A stretch of DNA of 23,759 nt from positions 12,335 to 36,093 of the forward strand of contig MHQM01000034.1 in NCBI GenBank assembly GCA_001820655.1, in the 5' to 3' direction. This document shows, in pieces, positions 13,978 through 20,931 of this stretch. This stretch comes from Candidatus Sungbacteria bacterium RIFCSPHIGHO2_02_FULL_52_23. Lineage in GTDB: Bacteria > Patescibacteriota > Minisyncoccia > Sungbacterales > HO2-52-23. The position numbers and the translations under genes were made by a program. The notes beneath the pieces were generated by a model that saw only the letters and a list, made by a program, of their open reading frames with translations, was not told the origin of the DNA and did not search any database. How positions within the stretch are numbered: the stretch's first letter is position 1; every line of letters begins with the position of its first letter.

Positions 13978-14195
13978 TATACCGGCAGTACGCAAGGATT
14001 GGGGGCGAAAAGCAAATGTCTTTGCTTTTCGCGGGAATTGAGAAAAATCAAAGATTTTTCGTGGTCAGTTTCGGGCCGTCGTATAATGGCAGTACGCAAG
14101 GCTGGGGGTCTTGTAGCGGGAGTCCGATTCTCCCCGGCCCGAAACTGACCATAGCAATTCCCCGGGTAGTCCGAGTCCGATTCTCGGCAGCCCGA
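13968..14195 (+). pseudogene. Split tRNA-Pro(TGG)-like gene interrupted at the anticodon arm
   Basis: 5' half: acceptor CGGGCTG (13968-13974), D arm GTAT/GTAC (13977-13991), anticodon 5' strand CAAGG (13993-13997) and a loop ATTGGGG with TGG at 14000-14002. 3' half: T arm CCGAG/CTCGG (14171-14187) and acceptor CAGCCCG (14188-14194), a perfect 7-base match to the 5' acceptor, then A73. About 155-165 bases lie between the halves, including a whole tRNA-Pro(GGG). The strand expected to close the anticodon stem reads CCGGG and mismatches twice. Either a disrupted gene or an intron-bearing one. Its T-loop is TCCGATT, with C in place of the invariant T55. The 5' end overlaps the hydrolase stop. Confidence 0.55.
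14072..14142 (+). tRNA. tRNA-Pro (anticodon GGG)
   Basis: A full cloverleaf: acceptor CGGGCCG/CGGCCCG, D stem GTAT/GTAC with loop AATGGCA, anticodon stem CAAGG/TCTTG with loop CTGGGGG (anticodon GGG at 14104-14106), variable loop TAGC, T stem GGGAG/CTCCC, discriminator A. The C1-G72 pair and A73 agree with proline identity. Oddities: the T-loop is TCCGATT instead of TTCGATT, and 9 more base pairs (14063-14071 with 14142-14150) extend the acceptor helix to 16 perfect pairs. CCA is not encoded. It lies inside the split tRNA-like gene. Confidence 0.78.
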
Positions 14196-14201
14196 GTACT
14201 T

Positions 14202-14903
14202 ATGACGCATCTTTTGAAAAAATTTGAAGATTTCTTGCAGTCGATTGATCTCAATGCCTACCGTCAAAAATATAGGCCTATTATGATTGTGGAGATGGAT
14301 TTACCCAAAGAAGTTCAAGCGATCGCCATGCTCTATAAAATCTATTGGGACGAAAAGAGATTTTTAACTTTCGAAGACTTCTATCGGGAATATTACGATA
14401 AGTTGGGATCAAATATCAGAAAGTTCCAGAGGAAAACAGGGATGTGCAGGAAGTGCTTTAGTAAAGGATTACCCGCGAGAATCTATCGCACATGGGCAAG
14501 TATTATTACACAGATACACGCCGGGTATGTTGCCGAGTCAGTTTTTGGCAATGGTTCAGTTGCCATGTCTGACGAACTTGATCATAAGGGAGCTGATTTT
14601 CAAGTCCAATACCGAGACAAAATTTTAAACTATCAGATCAAAAAGAAATCTTTGAGCAGAGAGGTACGGCAAGAAAAACCGAAATCAAAAAGTCCGTTAG
14701 CTGGCGAGTTCGTAGATCTCCGATACGAAGTTCCGAGCAGTGATTATTTCGAAAATCCAAAGAAAAACAACGGCGAGTACAAACTTCCCTACCAAAGATT
14801 CCAGAGCAATAAGGAATTAAAAAGGTTTCCGAACGGCTTTGTGATCTTCACGCCGTATGCTTTTCAACAGAAGAAAAAGGAGATGGACGTGGCTCTAAAA
14901 TAA
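14202..14903 (+). CDS. TaqI-like type II restriction endonuclease
   Basis: A 233-residue protein. From memory of TaqI (recognition TCGA), matching segments are FEDFLQSIDLNAYRQKYRPI near the start, KGLPARIYRTWAS (88-100), ELDHKGADFQV (125-135) and FPNGFVIF (209-216). Asp132 and the Q-x-K at 145-147 form a PD-(D/E)xK-like active site. The ATG at 14202 is chosen because the frame upstream runs through the tRNA-like genes. There is no ribosome binding site, and the gene begins 6 bases after the tRNA 3' half. It is much richer in A and T than its neighbours and contains three TCGA sites. It ends convergent to its likely partner methyltransferase, overlapping by 9 bases. Identity is not confirmed by search. 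Confidence 0.72.
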   Translation: MTHLLKKFEDFLQSIDLNAYRQKYRPIMIVEMDLPKEVQAIAMLYKIYWDEKRFLTFEDFYREYYDKLGSNIRKFQRKTGMCRKCFSKGLPARIYRTWASIITQIHAGYVAESVFGNGSVAMSDELDHKGADFQVQYRDKILNYQIKKKSLSREVRQEKPKSKSPLAGEFVDLRYEVPSSDYFENPKKNNGEYKLPYQRFQSNKELKRFPNGFVIFTPYAFQQKKKEMDVALK

Positions 14904-16094
14904 CGAGGACGCAATGCGCGTCTTATTGATCGCTTTTTCCGCCATCTTCACGTAATCGGGGTTTATTTCAAAACCGATATACGATTGCCCCAATTCTTTC
15001 GCCGCTACGCATTCCGAGCCAGTGCCGACAAAAGGGACTAAAACGACACCATTTTTTCTTGGCATGGCTGATCTAATCAATTTTCTTGAAAGCTCAAGCG
15101 GCTTTTGCGTCGGATGCTTCATAACTTCATGCCCATTATGTCTTGGCAGCTGCCGCGGCTCAAAAACCCCGTCGCACGTCTTACACAAAAACCATCTCTC
15201 AATCATTCCGGCTCCGCCCGCTAAGGCGGGGATCTTTATCACATCCCGCGGCAATGCGCCGCCTTCATGCGCTTTATAAACTGTTTCTATGCCGCTCCTA
15301 CTAAATCTCCCCAGCGTTCCTTTCCGTACTTTGCCCGCAGCCCCATTCAAAAATCCTGTCGTATATGGCTCTCTTACGTCGTCTCTGTTAAAAATCGGCC
15401 TATCTTTCCACGCACAGATAATCGATTCATGACTTCTCTGCCAAAAATTAAGAGATGCGACATTTTTATTGGTATAGTGCCAGATAAGCCATCGTTTATT
15501 GATCGGAATTTCGACGGAAAGATGCGCTAATATTTCACTAAACCCGTAAATAAACATCGTTCCGGTTGGTTTCATTGTCCGGATGCACTCTGCGATCCAT
15601 TGTCTGCACCACACTATATAGTCGCCGAGCTCTCGCTTATCAAGATTATTTCCAAAATCTTTTCCAATATTATACGGAGGATCAGCGATTACTACGTCAC
15701 AGCTGTTATCAGGTATCTTTCGCAACGCATCTATAGCATCGATTAAGATAATCCTATTGAGCGGCAGTGGCCGTTCTCTTCTTACGGTTGTCGGAGATAT
15801 TTTTTTTTGCAACGGCAATAGCTCCCTTTCTATGCCGTACGCAGTAGCAGGCGGGGCATCCGCAAGCACACCCCACATACTTTTGGGGTTTTCATAGATA
15901 TGGATAGACCGCGGCTTATTATATTCTTTTTTCAGATAGCCAAGGCCTTCAAGTTTTTTGACATGAAAATGCGCCGTGGAAACGGATGCAAGGCGAAAGC
16001 GCTTCTTTATTTCCTCCAGAGAAGGCGCGTAGGTTTTTTTTGACTGATATTTCGTAATAAAATCCAGTACCGCTTTCTGTTTTTTAGTAATCAT
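14895..16094 (-). CDS. DNA methyltransferase with fused LexA-type winged helix
   Basis: A 399-residue protein. Residues 1-66 (KQKAVLDFITKY, PSLEEIKKRF, HFHVKKLEGLGYLKK) match the LexA N-terminal DNA-binding domain, a winged helix-turn-helix. From about 112 onward it is an amino-methyltransferase: motif IV ADPPYNIG (137-144) comes before the SAM-binding motif I FVGTGSECVAAKELG (355-369), the beta-class order of N6-adenine or N4-cytosine enzymes. KHPTQKP is at 326-332. CKTC at 304-307 with nearby histidines may bind zinc. It should protect DNA against the convergent TaqI-like enzyme. The fused winged helix suggests it also controls its own promoter. AT-rich, so probably acquired. The known TaqI methylase is gamma class, so this pairing is unusual. 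Confidence 0.88.
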   Translation of the reverse strand: MITKKQKAVLDFITKYQSKKTYAPSLEEIKKRFRLASVSTAHFHVKKLEGLGYLKKEYNKPRSIHIYENPKSMWGVLADAPPATAYGIERELLPLQKKISPTTVRRERPLPLNRIILIDAIDALRKIPDNSCDVVIADPPYNIGKDFGNNLDKRELGDYIVWCRQWIAECIRTMKPTGTMFIYGFSEILAHLSVEIPINKRWLIWHYTNKNVASLNFWQRSHESIICAWKDRPIFNRDDVREPYTTGFLNGAAGKVRKGTLGRFSRSGIETVYKAHEGGALPRDVIKIPALAGGAGMIERWFLCKTCDGVFEPRQLPRHNGHEVMKHPTQKPLELSRKLIRSAMPRKNGVVLVPFVGTGSECVAAKELGQSYIGFEINPDYVKMAEKAINKTRIASSLF

Positions 16095-16102
16095 ATGTCT
16101 TC

Positions 16103-16131
16103 ATAATAGAAAGAAAGTAGAAAGTCAGCAA
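16103..16131 (-). promoter_or_regulatory. Promoter of the methyltransferase gene
   Basis: On the minus strand, TTGCTG (16131-16126), 17 bases, then TATTAT (16108-16103). The ATG is at 16094, 8 bases beyond the -10 box, so the mRNA would be leaderless or nearly so. The methyltransferase's own winged-helix domain is an obvious candidate to bind here. Confidence 0.6.
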
Positions 16132-16181
16132 TACTTGTTTATCCACAGATTTCCATAAGAATTCTTTACTCGTCAATATCT

Positions 16182-16210
16182 TTGCCGTGACGATATTTTC
16201 GTGATACCTT
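16182..16210 (+). promoter_or_regulatory. Promoter of the P-type ATPase gene
   Basis: TTGCCG (16182-16187), 17 bases, then TACCTT (16205-16210). Initiation near 16217 would leave only a few bases before the ATG at 16222, with AAGGA (16213-16217) at the very 5' end. It is divergent from the methyltransferase promoter, 51 bases away. Confidence 0.45.
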
Positions 16211-16221
16211 GTAAGGAATAT

Positions 16222-18921
16222 ATGCCGCTTACACCACAAACCATATGGCATACCAAAACCGCATCCGAAGTGCTTGCCGCACTCGGCTCGCATGAGCGCG
16301 GACTTGCTATAGAGGAAGCCAAAACGCGTCTTGATACATACGGCGCAAATAAACTTTCCGAGGGCAAACCGGACGGTCTTCTCTTAATCTTTGCGCGACA
16401 ATTTCAAAGTCCTCTCATTTATCTTCTCTGTGCCGCGGGTGCGGTCATAGCTATCACGGGACAGATCACGGACGCATACGTCGTCTTTGGCGTGCTCCTG
16501 TTTAATGCGGTGGTCGGCACACTGCAGGAAGGCCGCGCACAAAACACTCTCCGCGCATTGAAAAAATTTGCCGCAACATCCGCCACTGTCGTACGCGACG
16601 GTAAAGAGCTGATCATTCCCGACACGGATGTCGTCCCCGGAGACGTCATCATTCTGCAGGAAGGAGAAAAGATCCCCGCAGACGCACGCATCATATTCGC
16701 GCACGGACTCACCGTAAACGAAGCGGGGCTTACCGGCGAGTCGGAGCCTGCGGCAAAGATTGAGGCGCCTCTCAAAGACTCGTCCCTTACTCCGGCGGAC
16801 CGCAAAAATATGATCTTCAAAGGGACGCATGTCGCGGGCGGCAATGCGCGTGCGATTGTCATCGCCACGGGAAGTGCTACCGAGATCGGCAGGATCGCCG
16901 AAGAAATAGCGCTCATTGATACGGATATCCCGCTCAAAAAAGACATCCGCTATCTGTCGCGGCTCATCATCATCGCGGTCGGGATCATCAGCGTCCTGCT
17001 ATTTATCCCCGGCGTGCTGATGGGCAGATCGGCGCAGGAGATGTTTGCAACCGCTGTGGCGCTCGCAGTCTCGGTCATCCCGGAGGGACTCCCCATCGTG
17101 ATCACCCTGGTACTTGCCACAGGCGTGTGGCGGATGTCAAAACGCAACGCGCTCGTCAAGCGCCTGCAGGCAGTGGAGGCTCTGGGGCAGACCAAAATCA
17201 TCGCCGTAGACAAAACAGGCACGCTGACCAGAAACGAAATGACAATTGAGCGCGTCTATACAAACTGGCGTATGTATATGATCACCGGCAACGGCTATGA
17301 GCCGAAGGGCGACGTATTGCTGGACAGCACGCTCATAGACCCGCTTGAGCACGAAGACGTCCTTTTCAGCGCCAAGATCGCGGCGTTCTGCGCGCGAGCG
17401 CGCCTGTCTTTTAGTGAAGCAACGCATGAATGGAAAGTCGCGGGCGATCCCACTGAAGCCGCCCTGCTCGTCTTCTCCGAAAAAATCGGGCTTCGCCATG
17501 AAATCCTGACGGAAGAATCGCCCGAGATATTTGAACTGCCGTTTGACTACCGGAGAAAATATCACGCGGTCGCCCGCGCCGTGGACGGAACTCATTTCCT
17601 TACGGTGGTCGGCGCGCCGGAAAGCGTCTTGGCACTATGCAAAAACATCCGCCAGCATGGCCGCACGGACATGCTCACCGATGACGAGCACAAGCGACTC
17701 CAGACGGCGTTCAGCAACATGGCGGCCGAAGGCTTCCGGGTTGTAGCATATGCGATACACACGGACGCGGGTACGGTACTCAATCCGGATGCCATGCCGC
17801 CGCTCACGTTTGTCGGATTCTTCGGCATGCGCGATCCGCTCCGGCCGGAAGTACAGGAAACCGTACGACGGATCAAGGCGGCTGATATGCGGATCGTAAT
17901 GATCACGGGGGATCACCGGCTCACGGCGCAAGCGATCGCCAAATCTGCCGGCATCTGGCAGGAAGGAGACCACGTGCTCACGGGCGACGACATCGGCCGG
18001 CTGTCCGACGCGGAGCTTGCCCGTGAGCTTGCGCGCACGAGCGTATTTGCGCGCGTAACACCCGAACACAAGCTCCGGATCATTCAGGCGTATCGCGCGC
18101 GCGGCGAAGTGGTCGCGATGACCGGAGACGGCGTCAACGACGCGCCGTCGCTCGTTGCGGCAGACTTGGGAGTCGCCATGGGCAAAGTAGGTACGGAAGT
18201 CGCCAAAGAAGCGGCCGATATTGTGCTTTTAAACGATGATTTCTCAAGCATTCTTTCTGCCGTGGAGGAAGGCAGAAATATTTTCCGCACCATCCAGAAA
18301 GTCGTCTTGTATCTTTTTTCAACAAGTGCCGGCGAAGTGCTGACTATCGCAGGCGCGATTGCGCTCGGATTTACCCTGCCGCTCCTGCCGTCGCAGATCA
18401 TCTGGCTCAACTTTGTCACTGACGGGTTCCTGGACGTGGCGCTTGCCATGGAGCCGAAAGAAAAGTCTCTTCTCAACGGCGCATTCAAGCGCCCCAAAAA
18501 ATGGTTTGTGGACGGCCTCATGGCGCGGCGCATTATTTTTATGGCTCTGCCGATGGCCGCCGTGACGCTGTATATTTTCAGCGGTTATATTTCAGCAGAT
18601 ATGACCAAGGCATGGACAATCTCGCTGACACTCCTTGCCGTGTTCCAGTGGTTCAACGCATGGAACTGCCGCTCGGAGGACAGATCAGTATTCAGCATGA
18701 ATCCTTTCGCAAATAAATTTCTGATCGCGGCAACCGCCACGGTCATTGTGCTACAGATATTTGCGGTATATCATCCGATTATGAATCGCCTCCTGCATAC
18801 GACTCCGCTGGGACTTGCCGAATGGCTCCTCATAGTTCCTCTTGCCGCATCGGTCGTAGCGGTGGAAGAAGTCCGTAAATTCTTCCACCGAAGATCTCTC
18901 GCGGTGCAAGCAATATTATGA
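16222..18921 (+). CDS. Cation-transporting P-type ATPase, type II (Ca2+-like)
   Basis: A membrane pump that moves cations using an aspartyl-phosphate intermediate. The ATG at 16222 gives 899 residues; AAGGA precedes it, whereas the upstream GTG at 16201 lies between the promoter elements. N-terminal cation-ATPase domain at about 5-70, actuator loop with TGES near 178, phosphorylation motif DKTGTLT from Asp330, nucleotide domain with a GAPES segment, hinge GDGVNDAP at 635-642. In the fourth membrane helix IPEGLP, and in the sixth NFVTDG, supply the Glu, Asn, Thr and Asp that SERCA/PMR1 pumps use for calcium. About ten membrane segments. Calcium is the best guess; Na+ or Mn2+ remain possible. 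Its stop codon lies at the edge of fold-back element B. Confidence 0.92.
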   Translation: MPLTPQTIWHTKTASEVLAALGSHERGLAIEEAKTRLDTYGANKLSEGKPDGLLLIFARQFQSPLIYLLCAAGAVIAITGQITDAYVVFGVLLFNAVVGTLQEGRAQNTLRALKKFAATSATVVRDGKELIIPDTDVVPGDVIILQEGEKIPADARIIFAHGLTVNEAGLTGESEPAAKIEAPLKDSSLTPADRKNMIFKGTHVAGGNARAIVIATGSATEIGRIAEEIALIDTDIPLKKDIRYLSRLIIIAVGIISVLLFIPGVLMGRSAQEMFATAVALAVSVIPEGLPIVITLVLATGVWRMSKRNALVKRLQAVEALGQTKIIAVDKTGTLTRNEMTIERVYTNWRMYMITGNGYEPKGDVLLDSTLIDPLEHEDVLFSAKIAAFCARARLSFSEATHEWKVAGDPTEAALLVFSEKIGLRHEILTEESPEIFELPFDYRRKYHAVARAVDGTHFLTVVGAPESVLALCKNIRQHGRTDMLTDDEHKRLQTAFSNMAAEGFRVVAYAIHTDAGTVLNPDAMPPLTFVGFFGMRDPLRPEVQETVRRIKAADMRIVMITGDHRLTAQAIAKSAGIWQEGDHVLTGDDIGRLSDAELARELARTSVFARVTPEHKLRIIQAYRARGEVVAMTGDGVNDAPSLVAADLGVAMGKVGTEVAKEAADIVLLNDDFSSILSAVEEGRNIFRTIQKVVLYLFSTSAGEVLTIAGAIALGFTLPLLPSQIIWLNFVTDGFLDVALAMEPKEKSLLNGAFKRPKKWFVDGLMARRIIFMALPMAAVTLYIFSGYISADMTKAWTISLTLLAVFQWFNAWNCRSEDRSVFSMNPFANKFLIAATATVIVLQIFAVYHPIMNRLLHTTPLGLAEWLLIVPLAASVVAVEEVRKFFHRRSLAVQAIL

Positions 18922-19092
18922 GACCATTACAGATACAGAACTCCCTCTCCTACTGCATCTGCGCCATTTCGGCTGCGCCTTCGTCCGTCCTCCTCAGCGT
19001 ATCCCGATATATCGGGACGCCTTCGTCGTCCGTCCTCGGCTCGCACGAAATGGCGCAGATTCGCTACGAAGAAGAGTTCTGTAATGGTCTCA
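18919..19092. mobile_element. Fold-back (MITE-like) element B, related to A1 and A2
   Basis: Terminal inverted repeats TGAGACCATTACAGA bound 174 bases. Further in, ATCTGCGCCATTTCG pairs with its inverse. The centre holds the 16-base palindrome TCCCGATATATCGGGA (19002-19017). Blocks shared with elements A, in the same order: AGACC at the end, TTCGTAGCGAA (19059-19069 on the minus strand), GGCGTCCCG next to CGGGA, and GCCGAAAT followed by ATGCAGTAG. It begins at the ATPase stop codon TGA and may act as that gene's terminator. Confidence 0.65.
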
Positions 19093-19096
19093 GTCT

Positions 19097-19303
19097 ATGC
19101 CAAACATATTGATTGCATTAAGCAAGCACATGGATTCCCACCCGAAGGAACGTAAAGTAACGGGCTGTATTTTGATTGCCATGGGAGTGCTGGCGCTTGT
19201 CACGCCCTTCACGCCGGGCGCGTGGCTCGCGCTCATCGGCCTGGAACTCCTCGGCGTACGGACATTTGCCGAAAACTACTGGGGAAGATCACAAAAGCAA
19301 TAG
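19097..19303 (+). CDS. Small membrane protein, PGPGW-like
   Basis: A 68-residue protein with two close hydrophobic segments, VTGCILIAMGVLALVTPF (about 21-38) and a second one from TPGAWLALIGLELLG (about 39-53), joined by the short TPFTPGAW turn. This resembles the PGPGW family of putative membrane proteins, function unknown. It starts 4 bases beyond fold-back element B with no clear ribosome binding site, and a strong terminator follows. It may be co-transcribed with the ATPase through the element. Real by composition and motif, but the assignment is modest. Confidence 0.65.
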   Translation: MPNILIALSKHMDSHPKERKVTGCILIAMGVLALVTPFTPGAWLALIGLELLGVRTFAENYWGRSQKQ

Positions 19304-19320
19304 AAATCGCTTCAGTATAA

Positions 19321-19356
19321 ATAAAAATATCCCGACAATTGTCGGGATATTTTTAT
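19321..19356. terminator. Bidirectional intrinsic terminator
   Basis: A 36-base perfect palindrome: stem ATCCCGAC-AA with its inverse, flanked by AAAAATAT on one side and ATATTTTT on the other, so a T-run follows the stem on both strands. It sits between the convergent small membrane protein gene (plus) and ndk (minus) and should stop both. Confidence 0.9.
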
Positions 19357-19371
19357 GTATTACCGATATAC

Positions 19372-19971
19372 CTAAAACATAATATCCTCTTCCGCGCGCT
19401 TGTATGCGTGTATCTCGTCTGCCGAAAACCAGTGCGAGATCTCGTGCTTTGCCTCATCCGGATCGCCCGATGCATGTACGACATTGTGGATCGCGCGCCT
19501 GCCTTCATTGGCAAGCACCGGCGAATCCACCGAGAAGTCTCCGCGGATTGTCCCCATTTCCGCAAACGAAGGGATCGTCTTCCCGACGATCTTGCGCACC
19601 ATATCTACCGCGTGAATCCCGGACACCACCATCGCGACCACCGGCCCCGATGTCAAAAAGTCCGTATTCCACCCGTAAATCATCTTGCCGATTTTCAAAG
19701 CATCTCCGGTGCCGAGCTCTTTGACGGGGTCCTTGCCGTATTTGGCATACGACTCAAGAGTCTTCTCTCCCATACCGCGAAGCCACCCTTCGGTCCCGGG
19801 ATAGTGTCCGCGCGCGCGCTGTGCGCTCGGGAAAATCATCTTCATCGCGATCAGCTTGAGCCCCCGCTGTTCAATACGAGTCACGCACTCGCCGACAAGC
19901 CCCCGCTTTACGCCGTCGGGCTTTACCAGTACAAATGTCCGCTCCTCTTTCGGCTGAATTGGTTTTTTCAT
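19372..19971 (-). CDS. ndk: Nucleoside diphosphate kinase with insertion
   Basis: Transfers phosphate from NTP to NDP through a phosphohistidine, keeping nucleotide pools balanced. At 199 residues it is about 50 longer than the usual 140-150. The ends are standard: TFVLVKPDGVKRGLVG (12-27) with Lys17, then GTIRGDFSVD (140-149) and NVVHASGD (163-170) with catalytic His166. The extra part is at about 48-102 (HYPGTEGWLRGMGEKTLESY and following), where related long forms in archaea and CPR also have an insert. It has its own promoter and lies downstream of the histidine kinase in the same direction; it shares a terminator with the convergent gene. Confidence 0.94.
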   Translation of the reverse strand: MKKPIQPKEERTFVLVKPDGVKRGLVGECVTRIEQRGLKLIAMKMIFPSAQRARGHYPGTEGWLRGMGEKTLESYAKYGKDPVKELGTGDALKIGKMIYGWNTDFLTSGPVVAMVVSGIHAVDMVRKIVGKTIPSFAEMGTIRGDFSVDSPVLANEGRRAIHNVVHASGDPDEAKHEISHWFSADEIHAYKRAEEDIMF

Positions 19972-19988
19972 AAAGAGTCTTTTGCAGG

Positions 19989-20018
19989 ACTATAGCAGAC
20001 AATCCCCACTCTCCGCAA
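19989..20018 (-). promoter_or_regulatory. Promoter of ndk
   Basis: On the minus strand, TTGCGG (20018-20013), 18 bases, then TATAGT (19994-19989). The start codon at 19971 lies 17 bases beyond the -10 box. It falls between the histidine kinase stop and ndk. Confidence 0.55.
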
Positions 20019-20037
20019 GAGGCGATACGTACATATC

Positions 20038-20913
20038 TTACCCGGGGATCCTAACCTGAAATGTCGTCCCCTTTCCTTCCGTACTGTCAAACGTAATCGC
20101 GCCCCCGTGCTGTTCTACGATATTTCTCACAATATAAAGTCCGAGACCGGACCCGTTTGTATTCATCACCACCGCCGCAGGAGACCGTTTGAATTTCTGA
20201 AACACGACATCGCGCATTTCAACAGGTATGCCGACACCCGTGTCTGATATCGCAAGCGTCACGCCCTTGGGATCAAAGTTCGTCACAACATCAATCGTGC
20301 CTTCCTCGCGGGTATACCACAGGGCATTTTCCACGAGATTGGCAAGCACAATCTCAATCATATCGCTGTCCACCGCAATCGGACGCCCGGTTTTGTCCAG
20401 ACGCAAGATGATCTTTTTTTTCTGCTCGCGCGCGGCCGCTTCATACCGCCCTACGACTTTTTCCGTCAGCGCATTGATATCGCACGAAGCGATCTTGTAC
20501 TCCCCGTAGCCTGCTTCGGCATGCACCATGACGAGAAGATCATTCACGAGACGGATCATCTTGGTAGAACTCTCATGGAGCCTCGTAAGATGTTTGATCT
20601 GCTCCGGAGTAAATCCCGGTACTATGCCCTCCTGCACCAGTTCAATCCCCCATTTGATCTCGGTCATCGGCGTCCGCAACTGATGCGAAGCGATACTGAT
20701 AAAATCGGATTTTGCCTCAAGGAGTTTTTGCAGACGGACAGCGCGATCAAGCAATTCAATGTTTTTCTCAATCAAAAGCTTTGACGTGCGGTCAAGATCG
20801 CCCGTTTTTTGCGCGAGAGATTTCTCAAGCGCCCGCATGCGCCTGCCGGCCACGGCAAAAGCGCCGGTAGCACCCACCGCACATGCGATCAAAACAAGAG
20901 GAAGATACTCCAT
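20038..20913 (-). CDS. Membrane-anchored sensor histidine kinase
   Basis: A 291-residue kinase. A single N-terminal membrane segment (about 4-22) is followed by a coiled coil (about 26-68), a HisKA dimerisation domain with SHQLRTPM (phospho-acceptor His77), and an HATPase domain with N box NLVENALWYT (192-201), G1 DTGVGIP (224-230) and G2 GSGLGLY (254-260). All catalytic boxes are intact. There is no separate sensor domain, so the signal probably comes from a partner. The FIST protein gene lies 18 bases upstream in the same direction and is the likely sensor. The closest receiver gene is at 22635, beyond tRNA-His on the other strand. Confidence 0.94.
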   Translation of the reverse strand: MEYLPLVLIACAVGATGAFAVAGRRMRALEKSLAQKTGDLDRTSKLLIEKNIELLDRAVRLQKLLEAKSDFISIASHQLRTPMTEIKWGIELVQEGIVPGFTPEQIKHLTRLHESSTKMIRLVNDLLVMVHAEAGYGEYKIASCDINALTEKVVGRYEAAAREQKKKIILRLDKTGRPIAVDSDMIEIVLANLVENALWYTREEGTIDVVTNFDPKGVTLAISDTGVGIPVEMRDVVFQKFKRSPAAVVMNTNGSGLGLYIVRNIVEQHGGAITFDSTEGKGTTFQVRIPG

Positions 20914-20931
20914 AAGACGATCCGCGCAGGA

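Noticed and set aside
14005..14166. Group I intron interrupting the outer tRNA-Pro
   Set aside because: The insert is short, I see no conserved P/Q/R/S core or guanosine-binding helix, and it contains another tRNA. An intron of another kind is left open in the findings.
13869..14201. N-terminal extension of the TaqI-like nuclease frame
   Set aside because: The 111 extra residues run through the hydrolase end and both tRNA-like genes. Resemblance to TaqI begins only after the ATG at 14202.
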